Source of the DNA: Nocardiopsis sp. NRRL B-16309
Lineage (GTDB): Bacteria > Actinomycetota > Actinomycetes > Streptosporangiales > Streptosporangiaceae
Reading direction: 5' to 3'
Length of the DNA: 64,000 bases
Assembly (NCBI RefSeq): GCF_001279585.1
Contig: NZ_LGEC01000126.1
Location: 62,001 to 126,000, forward strand
In this document: positions 8,568 to 14,416 of the stretch, in pieces
How the letters are laid out: every line of letters starts with the position of its first letter
How positions within the stretch are numbered: position 1 is the stretch's first letter
Notes under the pieces: model-generated
What the model was told of the DNA's origin: nothing
The model's input: only the letters and a program-made list of their open reading frames with translations
The model's database searches: none
Made by a program: the position numbers and the translations under genes

Positions 8568-8746
8568 GATCGATGCTCCTGAGGAGTTGGGATCAAGACA
8601 ATTACTAGGGAGTGTAGTCAGCGGCCTGCTTCTGCACCCGGTCCGACCTGGGACGCAGCGCGCGGCGACATCACACACCAGCGCTCGGGCTTACCCGATC
8701 GAACGGAGGTTACTCACGTTTCGTCCAGATGACGGCGAAGTGTGAG

Positions 8747-9346
8747 CTAGAACTCGAGGCTGCGACGGCCTTCGAAAGCGCGACCGAGGGTGACCTCGTC
8801 GGCGTACTCCAGGTCCCCGCCCACGGGGAGCCCGCTCGCCAACCGGGTCACTTTCAGGCCCAGCGGTTTGACCAGCCGCGCCAGATAGGTCGCGGTGGCC
8901 TCCCCTTCCAGGTTGGGGTCGGTCGCCAGGATGAGCTCCGTCACCTGGCCGTCGGCCAGGCGCGTCATGAGCTCCTTGACCCGCAGGTCGTCGGGTCCGA
9001 CGCCCTCGATGGGGCTGATGGCGCCGCCGAGGACGTGGTAGCGCCCCCGGAACTCGCGGGTCCGCTCGATGGCGACGACGTCCTTGGACTCCTCGACCAC
9101 GCAGATGACCGCGGTGTCGCGGCGCGCGTCACGGCAGATCCGGCACTGCTCGTCCTCGGCGACGTTGCCGCACACCGAGCAGAAGCGGACCTTCTCCTTG
9201 ACCTCGACGAGCGCGTTCACGAGGCGCTTGACGTCCGCGTGCTCCGCGGACAGCAGGTGGAAGGCGATGCGTTGCGCGCTTTTCGGACCGACGCCGGGCA
9301 GTCGCCCCAGCTCGTCGATCAGATTCTGCACCGCGCCTTCGTACAT
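8747..9346 (-). CDS. recR: Recombination mediator protein RecR
   Basis: 199-residue RecR, which with RecO helps load RecA on SSB-coated single-stranded DNA. The sequence shows the N-terminal helix-hairpin-helix (LGRLPGVGPKSAQRIAFHLL), a four-cysteine zinc finger (Cys56, 59, 68, 71; CSVCG...CRIC) and a Toprim domain starting near residue 79 with VICVVEESKDV. Length is typical. It is preceded by ybaB on the same strand after a 338-bp gap, unusually large for this pair, and followed by lysC-asd. Confidence 0.95.
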   Translation of the reverse strand: MYEGAVQNLIDELGRLPGVGPKSAQRIAFHLLSAEHADVKRLVNALVEVKEKVRFCSVCGNVAEDEQCRICRDARRDTAVICVVEESKDVVAIERTREFRGRYHVLGGAISPIEGVGPDDLRVKELMTRLADGQVTELILATDPNLEGEATATYLARLVKPLGLKVTRLASGLPVGGDLEYADEVTLGRAFEGRRSLEF

Positions 9347-9684
9347 CGCCTACCCGTCGGTTCGGACCCTTTGGTCGGGAGGTCCGTCGTCCCTGCTCCC
9401 ACCGTATCGGGAGCGACGACCTCTCGCGCACGCCGAGGCCGCCGTCCACCGGGCCCCGCCGGCGGCCCGGCCGGTGGTGGCTGGGCCGGGGCGCCGCACG
9501 AGGCGAATCCTTCCGGAGGAGCGGGGCGTGTTCCGCGGATACTCACCCCGCTGCGCGGCGCCCCAGCGGCACTCTCGCAGCGTTCTCATCAGTCGACAGC
9601 CAAACCAGGATGACTCCTTCTTCGGCCTTGCGAGAGCACCACTGGATACACCGCTCGCGACGGGCGACATCCACGGAGCACGCC
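9347..9684. other. Gap between recR and ybaB, with a dispersed hairpin repeat
   Basis: These 338 bp contain no credible gene. They carry a 48-bp hairpin element (9523-9570) that recurs at 29872-29919. In most actinomycetes ybaB and recR are nearly contiguous, so this stretch looks like inserted non-coding sequence; recR may have its own promoter here. Confidence 0.5.
9523..9570. repeat. Dispersed 48-bp hairpin repeat, copy 1
   Basis: 43 of 48 bases match 29872-29919 in the same orientation. The outer arms GGGGCG (9523-9528) and CGCCCC can pair, and an inner CCGCTGCGCGGC core is self-complementary. Both copies are intergenic. Confidence 0.65.
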
Positions 9685-10062
9685 CTAGAAGCCGGGCAGT
9701 CCCGGCATACCGCCGCCACCGGGCATGCCGGGCATGCCGCCGCCGCCCAGACCCTCGGCGAGCGGGCCCATCTTCTCCTGCTGGAGCCGCTCGACCTGGG
9801 CCTCGGCGTCACGGATGGCCGCCAGGACCAGGTCCGCGACGGTCTGCGCCGTCTCCTCGGCATCGCTGGGGTCGACCGCCTTGGGGTCGACGGTGATGTC
9901 CTCGACCTGTCCGCGCCCGCTCAGCTTGACCTTGACCAGGCCGCCGCCCGAGGTGCCCTCGACCTCCGCCTCGTCCAGGGCCTCCTGGGCCTCCACGAGC
10001 TGCTGCTGCATCTGCTGGGCCTGCTGGAGCAGGGCCTGCATGTCCATTCCGCCAGGGTTCAC
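9685..10062 (-). CDS. ybaB: YbaB/EbfC-family nucleoid-associated protein
   Basis: 125-residue member of the YbaB/EbfC family, small dimeric DNA-binding proteins encoded with dnaX and recR in most bacteria. The N-terminal coiled-coil helix is Gln-rich (MQALLQQAQQMQQQLVEAQE), followed by the conserved GGGLVKVKLSGRGQVEDITVDP strand pair (read in two parts). The C-terminal 20 residues are Gly/Met/Pro repeats (GGGGMPGMPGG), longer and more repetitive than usual. The canonical dnaX neighbour is 4.3 kb away here, so the dnaX-ybaB junction has been split by accessory genes. Confidence 0.9.
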   Translation of the reverse strand: MNPGGMDMQALLQQAQQMQQQLVEAQEALDEAEVEGTSGGGLVKVKLSGRGQVEDITVDPKAVDPSDAEETAQTVADLVLAAIRDAEAQVERLQQEKMGPLAEGLGGGGMPGMPGGGGMPGLPGF

Positions 10063-10186
10063 GGCCGTCTCCTCGCCGCACTCTTGGTGCTGGCTCTCGC
10101 TTGTCGTGTCGCTCTGTCTGTGAGCGTAACCGCTCGGCGGCGGTCCCGGTCGGCGAGCGACGAACGGGCGACGGGGGACGGGTGGA

Positions 10187-10366
10187 GGGTCTGCGGCCGG
10201 AGGCCGTCCGTTGAGGGCGGTAGCCCCTCACCCGCGCCGTGCGCCCCCAGGGGCGATGGTGGGCGACGGGCAAGGGGTCTGCGGCCGGAGGCCGTCCGTT
10301 GAGGGTGGTAGCCCCCTCACCCGCGCCGTGCGCCCCCAGGGGCGATGGTGGGCGACGGGCGGGAGT
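10187..10366. repeat. Tandem repeat array A: two units of ~88 bp with conserved hairpins
   Basis: Two nearly identical units begin near 10187 and 10275. Each starts with a hairpin, CGGCC-GGA-GGCCG, followed by TCCGTTGAGGG(C/T)GGTAGCCCC, then a second short hairpin GCCCC-CA-GGGGC and GATGGTGGGCGACGGGC. The same layout recurs in array B at 43076-43433 with compensatory changes in the first stem. The second unit runs into the 3' end of the merR gene. No spacers between units, so not a CRISPR. Confidence 0.85.
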
Positions 10367-10700
10367 TGTCGATCACCCCGTCGAGCGCGACCAGGGTCCG
10401 CTCCAGCCGGTCGAGCGAGGCGGCGATGCGCGCGCGTTCCTCGCACAGGTGGTCGAGGAGGTCCGGCGCGGGCTCCCCGCGCTCCTGGGCGTAGATGCAG
10501 GGCAGGAGTTCGTAGATGGTCGCGCTGCTGAGTCCGGCGGCGAACAGGCACTGGATGCGGTCGACGCGCTCCGGCGCGAGCGGGCCGTACTCGCGGTGTC
10601 CGCCCACCGTGCGGGTGGAGGCCAACAGCCCCTGCTCCTCGTAGTAGCGCAGCGAACGGGGACTGACGCCCGTGCGCCGGGAGAGCTCTCCGATCCGCAT
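10317..10700 (-). CDS. MerR-family transcriptional regulator
   Basis: 127 residues. The N-terminal MerR helix-turn-helix and wing are clear: RIGELSRRTGVSPRSLRYYE, then EQGLL..TRT.GGHREY. A short C-terminal dimerisation helix follows (ERARIAASLDRLERTL). There are no metal-binding cysteines in the usual C-terminal positions, so this is not a metal sensor of the classical kind. The ATG at 10700 has GGAGGG five bases upstream; a GTG at 10706 is too close to it. The last ~13 residues (RPSPTIAPGGARRG) and the stop lie within repeat array A, so the repeat has replaced or extended the natural C-terminus. It is divergent from the old yellow enzyme gene, its probable target. Confidence 0.85.
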   Translation of the reverse strand: MRIGELSRRTGVSPRSLRYYEEQGLLASTRTVGGHREYGPLAPERVDRIQCLFAAGLSSATIYELLPCIYAQERGEPAPDLLDHLCEERARIAASLDRLERTLVALDGVIDNSRPSPTIAPGGARRG

Positions 10701-10734
10701 GGCCACCCTCCGGTGTGATGTGCGACACGATCAC

Positions 10735-10766
10735 TTGAACCTGACATCCATGTCAGATTCTAGCCT
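10735..10766 (+). promoter_or_regulatory. MerR-type operator/promoter of the old yellow enzyme gene
   Basis: TTGAAC (10735-10740) and TAGCCT (10761-10766) are separated by 20 bp, the over-long spacer typical of MerR-activated promoters. The palindrome CTGACAT-CC-ATGTCAG (10741-10756) fills the spacer. The gene's ATG at 10773 is only 7 bp beyond the -10 box, so the message is probably leaderless. Confidence 0.75.
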
Positions 10767-10772
10767 GGGCAC

Positions 10773-11942
10773 ATGACGACGACAAGCGCCCGGAGCGCCG
10801 CCCCGAACACCGTGACCGAGTCCGTCCACCCCCTCCTCACCCCGCACGCGCTGCCCGCCCTGACCCTGCCCAACCGGGTCGTGATGGCGCCGATGACGCG
10901 CATGCGCGCCGACCGGAACGCCGTGCCCACTCCGCTCATGGCGACCTACTACGCCCAGCGCGCCGGCGCCGGGCTCATCGTCTCCGAGGGCGTCTCCCCC
11001 AGCCCGGCCGGACAGCAGTACCTCACCCAGCCCGGCCTGTACTCCGACCGGCAGGTCGACGCGTGGCGCCAGGTCACCGATGCCGTCCACGCGGCGGGCG
11101 GCCGTATCTTCGCCCAGGTCATGCACGCCGGGCGCAACGCCCACCCGGCCAACCGCCACGACGGGGGGATTCCGCTGGCCCCGTCGGAGGTGTCCCGGAC
11201 CCACCTGGTGCACACCCTCGACGGCAAGGCCGCGCCGGTCGCCCCCCGCGCGATGACCCGCACCGAGGTGCGCGCCGCCGTGGCCGAGCACGCCGACGCC
11301 GCCGCCGAGGCGATCCGCGCCGGGTTCGACGGGGTGGAGATCCACGGCGCCAACAGCTACCTGCCGCACCAGTTCCTCGCCGACAACACCAACCTGCGCA
11401 CCGACGAGTACGGCGGCGGGACCACCGGGCGGATCCGGTTCGCGGTGGAGGTCGTCGAGGCGGTGGCCGACGCCGTCGGGGCCGAGCGCGTGGGCCTGCG
11501 GCTCTCGCCGGGCAACACGGAGGGCGAGATGGTCGAGCGCGACCCCGCCACCGTCTACCGGGCCCTGCTCGCCGCGATCGACCCGCTCGGCCTGGCCTAC
11601 CTCCACCTCACCGACGACCCCGTCTACCCGGCTCTGGCCGACCTGCGCCCGCGCTGGAGCGGAACCCTCGTCGGCAACACCGGAGAGCACGAGGAGACCA
11701 CGCAGGAGAGCGCCGCGCGCCTGGTGGGCGAGGGGCGCGCCGACCTCGTCTCGGTGGGCCGGCCCTTCATCTCCACCCCGGACGCCGTGGAACGCCTCGC
11801 CGCGGGAATCCCCTGGGCATTGATCAGGGAAAGGGAGTTCCACTACACCTCGGGCCCGCGGGGGTACGTCGACTACCCTCGGAGTAACGGGACACCGACC
11901 CTCCCGGCAGGTGCTTCCACCAGCGAAAAGAACAAAGAGTAG
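10773..11942 (+). CDS. Old yellow enzyme family NADH:flavin oxidoreductase
   Basis: 389-residue single-domain FMN enzyme of the OYE/NemA family, which reduces activated C=C bonds such as enones, maleimides or nitrate esters with NAD(P)H. The TIM barrel shows NRVVMAPMTRMRA at the start, the substrate-binding segment GVEIHGANSYLPHQFLAD, and VSVGRPFI near the FMN phosphate site. Unlike the FadH-type gene at 20690 it has no iron-sulfur or pyridine-nucleotide domain. The divergent MerR gene and the MerR-type spacer suggest induction by an electrophile or redox-active compound; the inducer is unknown. The ~22-residue tail is Ser/Thr/Asn-rich. Confidence 0.88.
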   Translation: MTTTSARSAAPNTVTESVHPLLTPHALPALTLPNRVVMAPMTRMRADRNAVPTPLMATYYAQRAGAGLIVSEGVSPSPAGQQYLTQPGLYSDRQVDAWRQVTDAVHAAGGRIFAQVMHAGRNAHPANRHDGGIPLAPSEVSRTHLVHTLDGKAAPVAPRAMTRTEVRAAVAEHADAAAEAIRAGFDGVEIHGANSYLPHQFLADNTNLRTDEYGGGTTGRIRFAVEVVEAVADAVGAERVGLRLSPGNTEGEMVERDPATVYRALLAAIDPLGLAYLHLTDDPVYPALADLRPRWSGTLVGNTGEHEETTQESAARLVGEGRADLVSVGRPFISTPDAVERLAAGIPWALIREREFHYTSGPRGYVDYPRSNGTPTLPAGASTSEKNKE

Positions 11943-12044
11943 GGTTAATATCACTGTCGGTTGAAAAGGTGTCCCGCTGGGCACAACCGTCCCGGTGAGG
12001 TCCCGCGGGCCCCACTGAAGTCACCGACAGTCACGGGGGACCAC

Positions 12045-13226
12045 GTGTTGACCGCCAGAGAACGCCACTCGGCACTGATCGAGGCGATGATCACGGACGG
12101 CACGCTGACCGACGCCGCGCTCATCGACGCCTTCCGCTCGGTCCCCCGACACGCGTTCATCCCCGAGTCCGGTGCCCTGACCGCCCAGGGCGCTGCCCTG
12201 AACGCCACCGGCAACCCCGAGCGCTGGTTGGCGGCCGTGTACGCCGACAACGCCGTCGCCACCCGCGTGGAGGGCCCCGGGCCGGAACGGCGGTCGGACA
12301 CCGCCCCGCGCCGCAAGATGCCCTCACCGCGCTCGCCCGAACAGGACCCCGACGCGGCCGCCTCGTGCAGCTCCGCTCCCACCGTGCTGGCCCGCCTCCT
12401 GGACCTGGCCGACCTCGCTCCCGGGCAGGAGGTCCTGGAGGTCGGCGCCGGCACCGGCTGGAACACCGCCCTGCTCGCCCATCTGCTGGGGGACGACGCC
12501 GTCACGTCCGTGGAGATCGACCCGCGTCTGGCGGAGGCCGCGCGCCGTGCGCTGCGGAACTGGCGGCACACGCCCGCCGTCCACGCGGTCGACGGCTACG
12601 AGGGCTACCCGCCGAGCGCGCCCTACGACCGGATCCTGTCCACCTGCGGTGTGCGCCGGGTCCCGCCCGCCTGGCTCGAACAGGTACGGCCGAACGGTCT
12701 GGTGGTGTGCCCGTGGGGACTCCTGGAGGGGGCGGGCGTCCTGACCAGGGTGGAGGTGCCGCCGAACGGGGCCGCGGTGGGGAGCTTCCACGCGGGCGTG
12801 GGCTTCGTGCCGCTGCGGGCGCCGGGCCCGCCGTATCCGCCGGCCCGGGACTCGGGACAGCAGCCCGACGAGTACCGGCTCACCCAGGCCGATCCGGTGT
12901 CGCCGCTGATGTCCTTCCCCTCGGCGTTCGCGCTTTCGGTGATGGTGCCCGACTGGCGGGTCCGACGGCGGTGGATCGGCACGGGGTCGGGCATGTGGGT
13001 GTGCGACCACGCCGGGACGTCGTGGGTCCGCGTCTACCCCTACGGCACCTCGTGGATGATCGAGCAGGGCGGCCCGAGGAGCATCTGGGACGAGTTCGAG
13101 GAGGCCCTGGAGGAGTGGTCCCGTCTGGGCGAGCCGGAGCCGAGCCGCTTCGGCCTGGCGGTGGAGCCCGACGGCTCGCACCGGGTGTGGCTGGACGGGC
13201 CCGACCGCAGGTCCTGGCCGGTGTGA
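12045..13226 (+). CDS. PCMT-like (protein-L-isoaspartate O-methyltransferase family) methyltransferase
   Basis: About 393 residues. The N-terminal part resembles PCMT (ALIDAFRSVPRHAFIPESG), and the SAM-binding site is clear in QEVLEVGAGTGWNTALLAHL, followed by VTSVEIDPRLAEAA and APYDRILSTCGVRRVPPAWL. Where PCMT normally has its SGYTQS-like substrate loop there is a variable Arg/Pro/Ser-rich segment ending ASCSSAPTVLARL, so true isoaspartate repair is doubtful. The ~150-residue C-terminal extension (ending SRFGLAVEPDG..VWLDGPD) is shared by actinobacterial methyltransferases, some encoded near peptide natural products. No precursor peptide or ligase is visible nearby. GGGGGA precedes the GTG at 12045; the TTG at 12048 is possible. 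Confidence 0.72.
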   Translation: MLTARERHSALIEAMITDGTLTDAALIDAFRSVPRHAFIPESGALTAQGAALNATGNPERWLAAVYADNAVATRVEGPGPERRSDTAPRRKMPSPRSPEQDPDAAASCSSAPTVLARLLDLADLAPGQEVLEVGAGTGWNTALLAHLLGDDAVTSVEIDPRLAEAARRALRNWRHTPAVHAVDGYEGYPPSAPYDRILSTCGVRRVPPAWLEQVRPNGLVVCPWGLLEGAGVLTRVEVPPNGAAVGSFHAGVGFVPLRAPGPPYPPARDSGQQPDEYRLTQADPVSPLMSFPSAFALSVMVPDWRVRRRWIGTGSGMWVCDHAGTSWVRVYPYGTSWMIEQGGPRSIWDEFEEALEEWSRLGEPEPSRFGLAVEPDGSHRVWLDGPDRRSWPV

Positions 13227-13230
13227 ACGC

Positions 13231-13264
13231 CGTCGGCCCCCACCTGTGGGGGCGGGGGCCGACG
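13231..13264. terminator. Bidirectional terminator between PCMT-like and DUF6243 genes
   Basis: CGTCGGCCCCC (13231-13241) pairs perfectly with GGGGGCCGACG (13254-13264). It lies between convergent stop codons. Confidence 0.75.
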
Positions 13265-13272
13265 CGGCGGGG

Positions 13273-13470
13273 TCATTCCTGACCCCCGTCCTCCCCGGAT
13301 TCGGCGGAGTTGTTCTTCTCACGGAGCTTGCGCAGGAGTTCCTGCTTGCGCTCACGGGCGTCGGCGCTGGGGCCGCCCTTGGTTCCACCGCTGGTGCCGC
13401 GCAGGGCGGACCGGGAGACCGTGTTGCGCTGCCCGCCCATGCCCAGAAGGTTGTCGCTGTTCCTGGCCAC
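13273..13470 (-). CDS. Small DUF6243-like protein
   Basis: 65 residues, starting at a GTG (13470) behind a strong GAGGAGGTC site. The N-terminus NNLLGMGGQR-like motif (here SDNLLGMGGQRNTVSR) followed by a charged helix KQELLRKLREK matches my recollection of the DUF6243 family, small actinobacterial proteins of unknown function. Composition is polar and Gly/Ser/Arg/Lys-rich with an acidic tail; no membrane segment or catalytic motif. It is divergent from the TetR gene, and two related palindromes lie between them, so it is probably part of the TetR regulon. Confidence 0.7.
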   Translation of the reverse strand: MARNSDNLLGMGGQRNTVSRSALRGTSGGTKGGPSADARERKQELLRKLREKNNSAESGEDGGQE

Positions 13471-13488
13471 GCGGACCTCCTCTCGCCG

Positions 13489-13507
13489 ACAAGGCGATTC
13501 GCCTCGT
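13489..13507. promoter_or_regulatory. Second TetR-like operator (upstream of DUF6243 gene)
   Basis: ACAAGGCGATTCGCCTCGT matches the operator at 13539-13557 at 16 of 19 positions and keeps the same symmetry (AGGCG-ATT-CGCCT). The two are 50 bp apart and flank the divergent start region. Confidence 0.6.
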
Positions 13508-13538
13508 GTTGATGGGTACTGACGTGAGTCTAGCCGTG

Positions 13539-13557
13539 ACAAGACGATACGTCTCGT
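13539..13557. promoter_or_regulatory. TetR-like operator shared with the ABC-F promoter
   Basis: ACAAGACGATACGTCTCGT is an inverted repeat with core AGACG-ATA-CGTCT. Including one flanking base on each side (13538-13558), it is identical to the reverse complement of 36061-36081, which covers the -10 region of the ABC-F promoter. Its position upstream of the TetR gene suggests autoregulation. Confidence 0.75.
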
Positions 13558-13584
13558 CGTTTTTCGGCGGCTACCGTGGGACGC

Positions 13585-14202
13585 ATGGCAGAGAGCACCG
13601 CACCTGAGAGTACGCCGACCCGCCGAGCCCCCGACCCCCGGCGCCGGAGCGAGCGCGCGCACACGGCGATCCTCGACGCCGCGGCCGCCCTCATGGGCGA
13701 GGTCGGGTTCGCGCGGATGACGATGGAGGGCATCGCCGCCCGGGCCGGTGTCGGCAAGCAGACCATCTACCGCTGGTGGCCGTCCAAGGCCTCCGTGGTG
13801 CTCGACGTGTTCCAACGGGAGGCGGGCGGCGAGTCGGAGCCCCTGCCCGACACCGGCGACCTCGCCGCCGACCTGCGCACCGTGCTGCGCGCCACCGTGG
13901 ACGAGTACAACACCCCGGAGACGGACCGGATCAGCCGCGCGTTCACCGCCGAGGTCCAGCACGACGAGGAGTTCGCCCGGGCGGTCACGGAGGACCTGCT
14001 GCGCCCGCACATGAGGGCCTACAAGGACCGGCTGCGCAAGGCGCGCGAGCACGGGGAGATCTCCCCTGACGCCGACCTCGACGTCGCGGTGGAACTGCTC
14101 ACGGGACCGCTGCACCACCGGTGGCTGCTGCGCACCGCGCCGCTGACCCACGACTACGTCGACGTGCTCGTCGACATGGCACTACGCGCCCTGCGCCCCT
14201 GA
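13585..14202 (+). CDS. TetR-family transcriptional regulator
   Basis: 205 residues from the ATG at 13585 (GTG at 13576 is an alternative). The N-terminal helix-turn-helix is standard: AILDAAAALMGEVGFARMTM then IAARAGVGKQTIYRWWPSKA. The C-terminal ligand-binding domain has DLRTVLRATVDEYN and a LLTGPLHHRWLLR segment typical of the TetR_C subgroup found in this kind of regulator. The exact sharing of its upstream palindrome with the ABC-F resistance gene at 36332 makes it the likely repressor of that gene, so its ligand may be a ribosome-targeting antibiotic; this is inference. Confidence 0.85.
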   Translation: MAESTAPESTPTRRAPDPRRRSERAHTAILDAAAALMGEVGFARMTMEGIAARAGVGKQTIYRWWPSKASVVLDVFQREAGGESEPLPDTGDLAADLRTVLRATVDEYNTPETDRISRAFTAEVQHDEEFARAVTEDLLRPHMRAYKDRLRKAREHGEISPDADLDVAVELLTGPLHHRWLLRTAPLTHDYVDVLVDMALRALRP

Positions 14203-14416
14203 ACGACCGAAACCGCGGGCCTCGGGCCTCCTTGGGGTCCGCCGGGCCTTCCGGGGGCGTGTCGGGACGCGCCGGGGCTCGCCGAACCTCCAAGGGCGGG
14301 CCAGGCCGCCGGGGTGTCCCTGCCCTCCTCCGGACGCGCCAGGGGCTCTGGGACTCCTCAGGGCGCGACACGGTGAGCCGGGCCTCGACCCAGGGCGGGA
14401 CGGGGCGCGCCCGGCG

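Noticed and set aside
8568..8746. Riboswitch upstream of lysC
   Set aside because: Only about 180 bp, with no lysine-riboswitch core; these are not typical of actinomycete lysC.
14203..14416. Gene between the TetR gene and dnaX
   Set aside because: No frame has a ribosome-binding site or family motif; the sequence is repetitive GGGCCTC/CCGGGCCT non-coding DNA.
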